Shown one piece after another: positions 7,971 to 15,220 of a stretch of DNA of 26,978 nt. The notes below the pieces were generated by a model. The model made no database searches, was not told the DNA's origin, and saw nothing but the letters and a program-made list of their open reading frames with translations. The translations under genes and the position numbers were made by a program. Where the stretch lies: the IMG/VR virus record IMGVR_UViG_3300020465_000076, positions 1 to 26,978 of that record; one strand, given 5' to 3'. This DNA is from a virus. The first letter of the stretch is position 1. Every line of letters begins with the position of its first letter.

Positions 7971-9023
7971 ATGGCTGAGACCTCAACACTCGATAAAGAG
8001 TTAGATAACATGGAAGAAGTGACCGAAGGTTCTAACGCAGTTACTAAAAACGCTAAACCATCTGAAAAGATTGATACATCTAAATCAACCGATTCACTGG
8101 GTGGAAGTGGTAAGAAAGTAATACACGTAGACTCGGATTCATTGGAAGGTGCCGCTGGCACAAAGAATGCAGGAAAATCTGCTGCAGCAGCAGTAGGTAA
8201 AGCACCTGTTCCTTCCACAAAACCAAGTGATGCATCCGCAAAACAAGAGGAGGTAGAGACCGATGACAGCGAAAAGGAAACAATCGCTGAAACCGACCTC
8301 GACTTTACTGAGGATGTTGACGCTCTTGTCGCTGGTGAAGACCTCTCAGAAGAGTTCAGACTAAAAGCAGCAACAATCTTTGAAGCAGCTGTAACAAGCC
8401 GTGTTAATAAAGAAGCAGCAGCGTTACAAGAGGCAATGGAATCTGCCTTAACTGAAGAAGTTGAAAAGATCCAAACAGAATTGGCCGAGAAGGTAGACGA
8501 TTATCTCTCTTATGCCGCCGATACATGGATGAAGGAAAATTCCCTTCAGATCGAGCATGGCATTAAGACCGAGATGGCAGAATCGTTCTTCAACGGTCTA
8601 AAAGGTCTCTTCTTAGAGCACAATTTTACAGTGCCTGAGGAGAAATTCAACCTGCTTGATGGTATGGCAGGTGAGTTAGATGATATGGAAGCTAAACTCA
8701 ACGAGCAAATCGATTCTAATGTATCTTTAAATAAGAGGATTGGAGAGTTTGTTAAAATGGAAATTGTGAACGAATGTGCAGTGGGACTCGCTGAGACCCA
8801 AAAAGAGAAGCTTGCTTCTCTCGCAGAGGGTGTTGAGTTTGAAACTGAAGAGGACTTTAGAAATAAGGTCAATACGATCAAGGAATCATATTTCACTAGG
8901 AAGGCTGAAGTTACTGAAACAGTAACTGAACCCACCGAAGAAAGTTCTGAACCCCTTGTCGAAAGTACAGCAAGTGGCACTATGGGTAAATACGTAGATG
9001 CAATCGCTCGCTGGTCCAAATAA
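7971..9023 (+). CDS. gp22: Prohead core scaffold protein gp22
   Basis: This is the main internal scaffold, around which gp23 assembles and which gp21 then degrades. It starts at ATG 7971 with GGAG at 7959-7962. The 350 residues are highly charged, rich in Glu, Lys and Ala, with almost no aromatic core. The long helical stretch from about residue 120 to 320 ('EEFRLKAATIFEAAVTSRVN', 'EEVEKIQTELAEKVDDYL') is coiled-coil-like, and the N-terminal third is disordered Ser/Thr/Glu-rich. It is longer than T4 gp22 (269). Position between 21 and 23 and the 'AATIFEAAV' helix common to myoviral scaffolds make the call secure. Many L/I-x-E sites are potential gp21 cuts. Confidence 0.92.
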   Translation: MAETSTLDKELDNMEEVTEGSNAVTKNAKPSEKIDTSKSTDSLGGSGKKVIHVDSDSLEGAAGTKNAGKSAAAAVGKAPVPSTKPSDASAKQEEVETDDSEKETIAETDLDFTEDVDALVAGEDLSEEFRLKAATIFEAAVTSRVNKEAAALQEAMESALTEEVEKIQTELAEKVDDYLSYAADTWMKENSLQIEHGIKTEMAESFFNGLKGLFLEHNFTVPEEKFNLLDGMAGELDDMEAKLNEQIDSNVSLNKRIGEFVKMEIVNECAVGLAETQKEKLASLAEGVEFETEEDFRNKVNTIKESYFTRKAEVTETVTEPTEESSEPLVESTASGTMGKYVDAIARWSK

Positions 9024-9054
9024 TTAATAATCAAAACTACTTTTAGAGAGACAA

Positions 9055-10443
9055 ATGTCTATTAAACAACTCCAAGAAAAGTGGGCACCCGTTCTGAATC
9101 ACGAAGCTCTTCCAGAGATTGACGATTCACATAAGCGTGGCGTAGTCGCACAACTTCTTGAGAACCAAGAAAAAGCACAGATCGAAGAAGGACAAGTCCT
9201 TAACGAAACTCTGCAAACAACAGGTTATACCAATGCAAACGCAGCTACTGGCGGTGTTGCTGGTTTTGACCCAGTATTGATCAGTCTAATTAGACGTTCA
9301 ATGCCACAACTAATTGCATATGATATCGCTGGCGTTCAGCCAATGACTGGTCCTACTGGACTTATCTTTGCGATGAGAACTAACTACGGTTCAGAGCGTA
9401 GACCTGCGAACAGTGACTTCAGAGAAGCAATGTTCAACGAGCCTAACGCTGGTTTCTCTGGTGGAAAGGGCACAGGATTATCAAACTACGATCCTACTGC
9501 TTCTTCTTCTGGTGTTAACGACGCTGAAGGTGCTAACCCTGGACTTCTTAATGATTCCCCTGCTGGAACATATGAAGCAACTGGTGATGCTACTGGTATG
9601 ACAACCGCTACGGTTGAAGCACTAGATGATTCATCAGCGAACAACGAATTCCGTGAAATGGGATTCGCCATCGAGAAGGTAACTGTAACAGCCAGAGCAC
9701 GTGCTCTAAAAGCTGAGTACAGCATTGAGCTTGCTCAGGACTTGAAAGCAATTCATGGTCTTGATGCCGAGCAAGAGCTAAGCAACATTCTCTCAACAGA
9801 GATCCTTGCTGAAATCAACAGAGAAGTTGTTAGAACTATCTACACAAACGCTGTTGCTGGTGCTCAGAACAATACTGCTACTGCTGGTATCTTCGACCTT
9901 GACGTTGACTCAAATGGTAGATGGTCAGTTGAGAAATTCAAAGGACTTCTCTTCCAGATAGAAAGAGATGCTAACGCTATCGGTCAGCAAACTCGTCGTG
10001 GGAAGGGCAACATCTTGATCTGCTCTGCAGACGTTGCTTCTGCTCTAGGAATGGCTGGCGTTCTTGACTACTCTCCTGCTCTTAATGGTAACAACGCTTT
10101 AACAGGTGTAGACGATACTTCTTCTACTCTAGTTGGTACTCTTAACGGTAAGATCAAGGTCTACGTTGATCCTTATTCTGCTAACGTTGCTGATAAGCAC
10201 TTCTATGTTGCTGGATACAAAGGAACTTCTCCTTATGACGCTGGATTATTCTATTGCCCTTACGTGCCATTACAGCAAGTCAGAGCGATTAATCCTGACA
10301 CCTTCCAACCAAAAATTGGATTTAAGACTCGTTACGGTATGGTTTCAAACCCATTCTCAGGTGGTCTTACCCAAGGTTCTGGTGCTCTTACAGCGAATGC
10401 TAACAAGTACTACAGACGTACACAAGTTGCTAACATCATGTAA
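9055..10443 (+). CDS. gp23: Major capsid protein gp23
   Basis: This is the HK97-fold hexamer protein of the head. The 462 residues begin MSIKQLQEKWAPVLNHE, with AGAGAG just before the ATG. The conserved block 'GFDPVLISLIRRSMPQLIAYDI' (about 70-91) followed by 'GVQPMTGPTGLIFAMR' is diagnostic of T4-type capsid proteins. The C-terminal 'FQPKIGFKTRYGMVSNPF' is also typical. T4 gp23 is cut after an (I/L)-x-E site before the head matures; here LNE at residues 49-51, shortly before the conserved block, is the best candidate, with LPE (19-21), LLE (34-36) and IEE (43-45) as alternatives. It is 31 bases downstream of gene 22. A strong terminator follows. The identification is firm. Confidence 0.98.
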   Translation: MSIKQLQEKWAPVLNHEALPEIDDSHKRGVVAQLLENQEKAQIEEGQVLNETLQTTGYTNANAATGGVAGFDPVLISLIRRSMPQLIAYDIAGVQPMTGPTGLIFAMRTNYGSERRPANSDFREAMFNEPNAGFSGGKGTGLSNYDPTASSSGVNDAEGANPGLLNDSPAGTYEATGDATGMTTATVEALDDSSANNEFREMGFAIEKVTVTARARALKAEYSIELAQDLKAIHGLDAEQELSNILSTEILAEINREVVRTIYTNAVAGAQNNTATAGIFDLDVDSNGRWSVEKFKGLLFQIERDANAIGQQTRRGKGNILICSADVASALGMAGVLDYSPALNGNNALTGVDDTSSTLVGTLNGKIKVYVDPYSANVADKHFYVAGYKGTSPYDAGLFYCPYVPLQQVRAINPDTFQPKIGFKTRYGMVSNPFSGGLTQGSGALTANANKYYRRTQVANIM

Positions 10444-10470
10444 TTTGGTGTTATTAACACATAACTTTAA

Positions 10471-10497
10471 AGAGACTCCTATGGGGTCTCTTTTTTT
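10471..10497 (+). terminator. Intrinsic terminator after gene 23
   Basis: A 9-bp stem AGAGACTCC/GGGGTCTCT, with one G-T wobble and a TAT loop, is followed by seven T residues. It starts 28 bases after the gene 23 stop. Confidence 0.9.
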
Positions 10498-10515
10498 GTA
10501 TTAAATTTAAAAATT

Positions 10516-10782
10516 ATGAAAGGTTACACTAAAGAAATGATCAGGGAGTTACTAGGTACTTCCTGTCCAGAGTGGGATCCAACCCATGAGACTGGTAATG
10601 AAATAAGAAAGAGAAAGGGTAGAGAGATGAGAGCAGGGTTGAGACCTTATCCTACATACCCTGCAAAGAAGGTAGGTCCAAACTTTGATGAGAATGGAAA
10701 ATATATTTACCCTGAAGGTAGTGGGTTTAATTATATGGAGAGATTAGATCCTAATTCTGAATGGGGTGGTAAGGTATCATAG
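10516..10782 (+). CDS. Hypothetical protein, 88 residues
   Basis: I do not recognise this family. The product is basic in its middle (IRKRKGREMRAGLR, residues 29-42) and rich in Pro, Gly and Tyr later ('PYPTYPAKKVGPNFDENGKYIYPEG'). It has no membrane segment, signal peptide or clear catalytic motif. The start ATG at 10516 has no good Shine-Dalgarno sequence, and no late-promoter motif is visible between it and the gene 23 terminator 19 bases upstream. Its expression would therefore depend on read-through from gene 23. It lies between gene 23 and a short intergenic stretch, the usual place for small unique insertions. The frame is open throughout, uses the local codon pattern and is on the coding strand, so it is probably real. 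Confidence 0.6.
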   Translation: MKGYTKEMIRELLGTSCPEWDPTHETGNEIRKRKGREMRAGLRPYPTYPAKKVGPNFDENGKYIYPEGSGFNYMERLDPNSEWGGKVS

Positions 10783-10829
10783 TAGGCATTTATTTTTGTA
10801 AAAGTATCAGGGAACACAAACATAACTTG

Positions 10830-10837
10830 CATAAATA
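10830..10837 (+). promoter_or_regulatory. Candidate late promoter before the twin-CX3C microprotein (CATAAATA)
   Basis: CATAAATA lies 89 bases before the ATG of the 50-residue gene. The transcript would carry an unusually long leader for this genome, about 75-80 bases, in which I see no other gene. Confidence 0.45.
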
Positions 10838-10925
10838 ATATCAGTCAGGGAAACCTACACACGAGGCAAACAAGATGCACTGAAACTTCTCTACATCATG
10901 AGTTAAGTTAAAAAGGAGAATAAGT

Positions 10926-11078
10926 ATGCATAACGTCTTATCGCAAAACAATATGGCAGAATGGAATCATCACACGTCTTACCAAGATAAAATATTAGAT
11001 GATTATTACGAATGTCTAATCGAATGCGAAACAGACCAGTCAAGTTGTAAAAGTATCTGTAAAGAGATACTAATGTAA
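10926..11078 (+). CDS. Twin-CX3C microprotein, 50 residues
   Basis: A short gene starts at ATG 10926 behind one of the strongest ribosome sites in the window (AAAAAGGAGAATAAGT). It ends at TAA 11078, just before a strong terminator. The product begins MHNVLSQNNMAEW. Its second half holds two CX3C pairs, Cys30-x3-Cys34 and Cys41-x3-Cys45, in likely helices ('YYECLIECE', 'SCKSICKEI'). That arrangement suggests a helical hairpin held by disulphides or by one metal ion. I believe similar 50-residue proteins occur near gene 23 in other cyanomyoviruses, always without a function. The dedicated late promoter, strong ribosome site and terminator suggest abundant late expression. Coding is well supported; function is unknown. 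Confidence 0.75.
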   Translation: MHNVLSQNNMAEWNHHTSYQDKILDDYYECLIECETDQSSCKSICKEILM

Positions 11079-11095
11079 ACCACTAAAAAAAATTT

Positions 11096-11120
11096 AAAGG
11101 ACTCTTCGGAGTCCTTTTTT
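11096..11120 (+). terminator. Intrinsic terminator after the twin-CX3C gene
   Basis: The stem GGACTC/GAGTCC closes on a TTCG tetraloop, is flanked by AAA and followed by six T residues. It has the same design as the gene 18 terminator. Confidence 0.9.
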
Positions 11121-11128
11121 ATTGGGTG

Positions 11129-11136
11129 CATAAATA
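11129..11136 (+). promoter_or_regulatory. Candidate late promoter before gene 3 (CATAAATA)
   Basis: CATAAATA sits 9 bases after the preceding terminator and 23 bases before the ATG at 11159. The order terminator, late motif, gene repeats that seen at genes 18/19. Confidence 0.55.
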
Positions 11137-11158
11137 TTATTGGAACAAGAATAGTCTA

Positions 11159-11707
11159 ATGGCAAACTGGTACGAAGACCAATTAACGAATAGAAACTTT
11201 CTTTCTCCAATAGGATTTTTATTCATTTTGGATAAAGCACGAAAGGTTTCTTTCTTGTGTCAAAAAGCAGAAATTCCTACTGTAGATCTAGGGCAAGTTG
11301 AGATTCCAACTAGGGGTATGGTTCCTATCCCAGTTGAAGGGAACATGCGTTATAGTGAATTTTCTATGGAGTTTATTGTTGATGAAGATTTAAGAAATTA
11401 TATGCAGATTCATAATTGGATGAGAGCATTGGGAACTCCTCAAGAGTTTAAAGAAAGGCGAGTATGGTTAAACAAATATGCAGATGAACCATCTGAAGAT
11501 CCTAGATTTTCAGATGCTACACTACAAGTATTAAACAATAATAACATTGCAAATTTTGATGTTGTATTTAAGGATATGTTTCCTGTAAGTTTATCATCAT
11601 TACCATTTGATGTTACTGGTGGTGATAATGATTACTTTACATCAACAGCAACATTTAGATATACACTCTACGAAATAAGAAATAAAAACTCACAAACAAA
11701 AAGATAA
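11159..11707 (+). CDS. gp3: Tail completion and sheath stabiliser, gp3 type
   Basis: The product has 182 residues (T4 gp3 has 176). The ATG at 11159 is preferred over an in-frame GTG at 11126, which lies just upstream of the late motif. The N-terminal 'FLSPIGFLFILDKARKVSFLCQKAEIPT' with 'GMVPIPVEG' and 'FIVDEDLRNYMQIHNWM' belongs to the tail-tube-related family found in tube, tube-initiator and terminator proteins of T4-like phages. In cyanomyoviruses the gene between 23 and uvsY is usually called gene 3, whose product caps the tail tube and stabilises the sheath before head joining. Another member of the same fold, such as the gp54 tube initiator, is a possible alternative. The structural role is sure; the exact gene number less so. 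Confidence 0.7.
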   Translation: MANWYEDQLTNRNFLSPIGFLFILDKARKVSFLCQKAEIPTVDLGQVEIPTRGMVPIPVEGNMRYSEFSMEFIVDEDLRNYMQIHNWMRALGTPQEFKERRVWLNKYADEPSEDPRFSDATLQVLNNNNIANFDVVFKDMFPVSLSSLPFDVTGGDNDYFTSTATFRYTLYEIRNKNSQTKR

Positions 11708-11728
11708 ACTATTGATTTTTTCTATATT

Positions 11729-12157
11729 ATGAACTTAGAAACATTACAGGACATGTGGAGGTCTGATTCTAAACTAGATGAAGATCTACATGACAATGAT
11801 TCCTTGGCAATTCCTCAACTTCATATGAAGTACATGGAGTTTCATAATAAGTATTCTCTTATGAAAAAGGAAAGAGACATTGAAATGAAACGTCTTATCA
11901 AAGAGAAGTGGTTGTACTACAAAGGTAAAGCACCATCTTCTGTCTATAAGGAGATCCCATTTGATCTTAAACTTACCACTAAGGAAGAGATCTCGATGTT
12001 TATTGAAGCAGATGAGGATATTGCAAAACTCAAGTACAAGATTGAATACATAGACCAAGTGCTCTTCTTTTTAGATAGCGTTTTGCGTATGATTAATAAT
12101 CGCACGTATCATATTAAGAATGCTATTGAGTGGAAGAAATTTCAAAGTGGTTTTTAA
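11729..12157 (+). CDS. uvsY: Recombination mediator UvsY
   Basis: UvsY helps the UvsX recombinase displace gp32 from single-stranded DNA during T4 recombination-dependent replication. The product has 142 residues (T4 has 137) and starts MNLETLQDMWRSDSKLD, matching the 'LEDLQ..' start of T4 UvsY. Its middle has 'KYMEFHNKYSLMKKERDIEMKRLIKEKWLYYKGKAP', parallel to the T4 'YSKWLNKHSSIKKE...LDYYSG' segment. It ends with an amphipathic helix ('IDQVLFFLDSVLRMINNRTYHIKNAIEWKKF') like the T4 C-terminal assembly helix. It is followed at once by an oxygenase gene and then uvsW. The identification is strong. Confidence 0.9.
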   Translation: MNLETLQDMWRSDSKLDEDLHDNDSLAIPQLHMKYMEFHNKYSLMKKERDIEMKRLIKEKWLYYKGKAPSSVYKEIPFDLKLTTKEEISMFIEADEDIAKLKYKIEYIDQVLFFLDSVLRMINNRTYHIKNAIEWKKFQSGF

Positions 12158-12159
12158 TA

Positions 12160-12705
12160 ATGAATTATGGACTTTTTTACAAGGAAGTATCCTTCAATAA
12201 TCAATCAATTAGTATAGTACGAAAAGCAATATCACAAGATTTAAAATTTACTAAAGGAGAATTACACAGCAGTCAAAGATCAACTAGAAGTTCTGAAGTA
12301 GCGTGGGTAAGAGATATGGATCTATTGTCTATGCTTATGCGTATGTCTAAACAGATTAATAGATCTGCTAATTGGAACTTGAATCTTGCAGGTATAGAAC
12401 CTGTACAATTTGGTATCTATGGGGAGGGAGATTTTTATGACTGGCATGTGGATCAACATCCAAAACCTGTCAGGGGAATGGTTAGAAAGATTAGTATGTC
12501 TCTTTTCCTTAATGATGACTATGAAGGAGGGGAGTTTGATTTGGAGATATATAGACCAGATGCAGACCCAAGGTATAAAACTTTTAAGTTAAAACCTTGG
12601 TCTGCTATTTTTTTCCAAGGTGATCAATGGCATAGGGTAAGACCTATCACATCTGGAGTTAGAAAATCAATTGTAGCATGGTTTTATGGACCTCCTTATT
12701 CGTAA
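12160..12705 (+). CDS. 2OG-Fe(II) oxygenase, PKHD-hydroxylase type
   Basis: The product has 181 residues from ATG 12160, two bases after the uvsY stop. An upstream in-frame ATG at 12130 lies inside uvsY and is unlikely. It shows the full iron and cosubstrate set: His96-x-Asp98 in FYDWHVDQH, the distal His158 in GDQWHRV, and Arg168 in GVRKSIVAWF, which binds the 2-oxoglutarate carboxylate. 'ISMSLFLNDDYEGGEFDLEI' between them is typical of the PiuC/PKHD branch. These enzymes hydroxylate a substrate using O2, iron and 2-oxoglutarate; the substrate here is unknown. Its last 20 bases overlap the start of uvsW, so it is embedded in the recombination operon. Confidence 0.88.
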   Translation: MNYGLFYKEVSFNNQSISIVRKAISQDLKFTKGELHSSQRSTRSSEVAWVRDMDLLSMLMRMSKQINRSANWNLNLAGIEPVQFGIYGEGDFYDWHVDQHPKPVRGMVRKISMSLFLNDDYEGGEFDLEIYRPDADPRYKTFKLKPWSAIFFQGDQWHRVRPITSGVRKSIVAWFYGPPYS

Positions 12706-14167
12706 GAAGAATGAAGTTTATTTAAAAGTTGAAGCGGAGCCTCATCTCCATAAAGAGGCAGCAGAATTTTTTACCTTTGAAATCCCCTCTGCAAAATACA
12801 TGCAAAGAACGAGGAGATACAAAGGTTGGGACGGTAAGGTACGGTTATACTCACCTGCTACTGGAGAGATTTATTGCGGTTTAGTAGATTATCTAACTGA
12901 CTGGGCAAAGGAAAGGGGATATCATTATCAGTTCGAGGAATCTCAATACTTTGGACATCCCAAGGATCAGAATGATCTAATAACTCCTGAGTCTGTAGTT
13001 GGATTTGTTCAAGCACTGGGACTTCCTTCGGGACTGAAGGTTCGGGACTACCAGTACGCAGCAATATACGAGTGCCTACGATACAACAGAGCACTCCTAT
13101 TGTCGCCAACTGCAAGCGGGAAAAGCCTAATGATCTATTCATTGGTTCGGTTTCATGTAAATGTTAAACGGAATGTACTTATTATAGTACCAACTACATC
13201 TCTTGTCGAACAAATGTATAAAGATTTTACAGAGTACGGTTGGAACACTGAGTACTACTGTCATAAAATCTATGCTGGTGAAGAAAAATATACAGACCAT
13301 GATGTAGTTATATCAACTTGGCAGTCCTTATATAAGGAACCAAGAAAGTTCTTTGATAAGTTTGATGTTGTAATTGGTGATGAGGCTCATTTATTTAAAG
13401 CAAAATCACTGACTAGATTAATGTCTAAGTTGCATAGTTGTAAGTATCGTTATGGATTTACTGGTACGTTAGATGGATCAGACACTAATCAATTAGTATT
13501 GGAAGGTGTGTTTGGTAGATGTTCAAAAGTTACTAAGACATCTGATCTAATGAAGAAGGGGTATGTGTCCAAACTTAAAGTAAAGATTCTTTTGTTAAAG
13601 CATGAAGAAAAGATTTTTGAAGGGTATCAAGATGAAATGGATTACCTCTGTGAACATGAACATCGTAATAAATTTATCCGCAACTTAGCATGTGACTTAA
13701 AGGGAAACACGCTGGTGCTATTCAATTACGTGGAGAAGCACGGTCTCCCTTTGTATGATATGATAAATAATTACACTGATAGACCAGTGCATTTAGTTTA
13801 TGGAGGAGTTGATGTCGATGATCGTGAAGAAATTAGGAGGTTAATTGAAAATGAAACTCCTGAAAACAATGGCATTATTGTCGCCTCTTATGGGACTTTT
13901 AGTACTGGTGTTAACATTAAAAGGTTACATAACCTTATATTCGCCTCCCCAAGCAAGTCAAGAGTCCGAAACCTTCAGTCTATCGGGAGGGTACTTCGAC
14001 AGTCTAGGGGGAAAACAGTAGCAACACTATATGATATTGCAGATGACATCTCTACAGATCGTGGGAATAATTACACATTGAATCATTTAATGGAGAGATT
14101 TAAAATCTACAAGCAAGAGAATTTTAATTATGAACTCATAGATGTAAAATTAAAGTCTGATGATTAG
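12686..14167 (+). CDS. uvsW: UvsW helicase (SF2 RNA-DNA and branched-DNA helicase)
   Basis: UvsW unwinds R-loops and Holliday or fork structures and helps shift T4-type replication from origin-driven to recombination-driven. The 493 residues match T4 UvsW (about 503) in layout. An N-terminal 'FFTFEIPSAKYMQ...YKGWDGKVRL' DNA-binding domain is followed by Walker A SPTASGKS (140-147), the DEAH box at 232-235 (T4 has DECH), motif III 'GFTGTL', 'NGIIVASYGTFSTGVNIK' and motif VI 'QSIGRVLR' (about 431-438). The start overlaps the oxygenase gene by 20 bases, and the stop overlaps the next gene by 8. The identification is firm. Confidence 0.96.
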   Translation: MDLLIRKKNEVYLKVEAEPHLHKEAAEFFTFEIPSAKYMQRTRRYKGWDGKVRLYSPATGEIYCGLVDYLTDWAKERGYHYQFEESQYFGHPKDQNDLITPESVVGFVQALGLPSGLKVRDYQYAAIYECLRYNRALLLSPTASGKSLMIYSLVRFHVNVKRNVLIIVPTTSLVEQMYKDFTEYGWNTEYYCHKIYAGEEKYTDHDVVISTWQSLYKEPRKFFDKFDVVIGDEAHLFKAKSLTRLMSKLHSCKYRYGFTGTLDGSDTNQLVLEGVFGRCSKVTKTSDLMKKGYVSKLKVKILLLKHEEKIFEGYQDEMDYLCEHEHRNKFIRNLACDLKGNTLVLFNYVEKHGLPLYDMINNYTDRPVHLVYGGVDVDDREEIRRLIENETPENNGIIVASYGTFSTGVNIKRLHNLIFASPSKSRVRNLQSIGRVLRQSRGKTVATLYDIADDISTDRGNNYTLNHLMERFKIYKQENFNYELIDVKLKSDD

Positions 14168-14594
14168 TTACGCAAAGCACGAAGAAGAATTTTACGGAGT
14201 TTTTAAACTCGTCAGTGGAGAAGAAGTACTAGGTAAAGCAGTGCTTACAGAAGATAATGGAGAAACACTTACCTTTATCCAGAACCCTGTTTCAACAGTA
14301 GTTATGAATAATAAAGACGAGCAAGGTCGCAACGTTCGGGGGGTGGGGTTTGCTAAATGGATGCAGTTCTCTGATGAGGATTTTTATATTCTAAGAGAAA
14401 AGGATGTTTTAACAGTTTCTTCAATGAGTAAAGAAATTACATTCATGTATGAAGCGTTTGTTCAAAGTGAAAATAAAGGTAAACCACCAAAAAAAGATAA
14501 TTTAAAAATTGATCCCAAACCCAATATGGGTTACCTAGGAAAAATTGACGAGGCACGGAACCTCTTTGAAAAAATATATAAACAAATCACTTAG
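14160..14594 (+). CDS. Conserved hypothetical protein, 144 residues, possibly an Sm-like beta barrel
   Basis: This gene starts inside the uvsW stop region (8-base overlap), so it is probably translationally coupled. The first half, 'GVFKLVSGEEVLGKAVLTEDNGETLTFIQNPVSTVV', reads as a small beta barrel with a 'LVSGEEVLGK' turn, reminiscent of Sm/Hfq-like folds found in several phage proteins. The second half has 'ITFMYEAFVQSENKGKPPKKDN' and a helical end 'KIDEARNLFEKIYKQ'. I see no catalytic motif. I recall related proteins next to uvsW in other cyanomyoviruses, without a function. An RNA- or DNA-binding role would fit the fold and the helicase neighbour, but this is speculation. Confidence 0.75.
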   Translation: MISYAKHEEEFYGVFKLVSGEEVLGKAVLTEDNGETLTFIQNPVSTVVMNNKDEQGRNVRGVGFAKWMQFSDEDFYILREKDVLTVSSMSKEITFMYEAFVQSENKGKPPKKDNLKIDPKPNMGYLGKIDEARNLFEKIYKQIT

Positions 14595-14634
14595 AATTAT
14601 CCGCTGAACCCTTACACGGTTAGTGTACATCAAA

Positions 14635-14663
14635 TTGACAAACGTGTCAAGCCCTGATATAAT
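14635..14663 (+). promoter_or_regulatory. Consensus sigma70 promoter for gene 55
   Basis: TTGACA at 14635-14640 and TATAAT at 14658-14663 are both perfect and exactly 17 bases apart. TG at 14655-14656 adds an extended -10. It lies 21 bases before the gene 55 ATG, so the leader would be short. The -35 hexamer is also the left arm of an inverted repeat TTGACA-AACG-TGTCAA (14635-14650). A second inverted repeat, TACAC-GGTTA-GTGTA, lies at 14613-14627. These could be operator sites. Host vegetative polymerase should read this promoter strongly. Confidence 0.88.
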
Positions 14664-14683
14664 ATATACAAAGCAAGACACTT

Positions 14684-15217
14684 ATGAAAAAGATAAAAAA
14701 ACAAAAACAACATTATGTTGATAATCAAGAGTTTCTTGCTGCTATCGTTAAGTACAAAGAAAGAGTATATAATGCTGCTGTAAAGGAGATTGAAGGTCTT
14801 GCTGACATGGATCCTGATGAGCAGTTCCAAACTTTAAAGGGTTGGAAAAGTAAAAGTAAACCTAGAGTAGGAAATTATATTGGAAGTTGTTTTTTAAAGA
14901 TTGCTACACACTTGTCGTATAGACCGAACTTCATCAACTACATGTATAAGGATGATATGGTTTGTGATGGTATAGAAAATTGTATACAGTATATCGATAA
15001 TTTTAATCCAGCAAAGTCTAAGAACCCATTTGCTTATTTTACACAAATAGTTTATTATGCATTCTTACGCCGTATTGCTAAAGAGAAACGCCAGTTGGAT
15101 ATTAAAGATAAAATTTTAGAGAAGTCAGGTTACGATCACGTATTCACAGTTGACGGAGAAGGTGGAGCAGACTATAATCAAATTAAGAATCGTGTTGAAA
15201 TGAATTTAAAAAGATAA
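14684..15217 (+). CDS. gp55: Late transcription sigma factor gp55
   Basis: gp55 is the highly diverged sigma that directs host RNA polymerase to the TATAAATA-type late promoters seen before the structural genes. The product has 177 residues (T4 has 185). The start 'HYVDNQEFLAAIVKYKE' matches T4's 'YNYVNNKELLQAIIDWK'. The core 'DDMVCDGIENCIQYIDNFNPAKSKNPFAYFTQIVYYAFLRRIAKEKR' matches '[47 protein letters not shown]', which corresponds to sigma region 2. An insertion around residues 45-60 ('PDEQFQTLKGWKSKSKPR') is not in T4. A consensus host promoter lies directly upstream. Gene 47 follows three bases after the stop. Confidence 0.95.
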   Translation: MKKIKKQKQHYVDNQEFLAAIVKYKERVYNAAVKEIEGLADMDPDEQFQTLKGWKSKSKPRVGNYIGSCFLKIATHLSYRPNFINYMYKDDMVCDGIENCIQYIDNFNPAKSKNPFAYFTQIVYYAFLRRIAKEKRQLDIKDKILEKSGYDHVFTVDGEGGADYNQIKNRVEMNLKR

Positions 15218-15220
15218 TTA

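Noticed and set aside
8546-9034. A 162-codon antisense frame over gene 22
   Set aside because: It is Ser/Leu-rich, the expected mirror of a Glu/Lys/Ala-rich scaffold gene, with no independent support.
10448-10460. Palindrome GTGTTA-T-TAACAC after gene 23 as an operator
   Set aside because: It is short, AT-rich and isolated, lies just before a terminator, and has no promoter element nearby.
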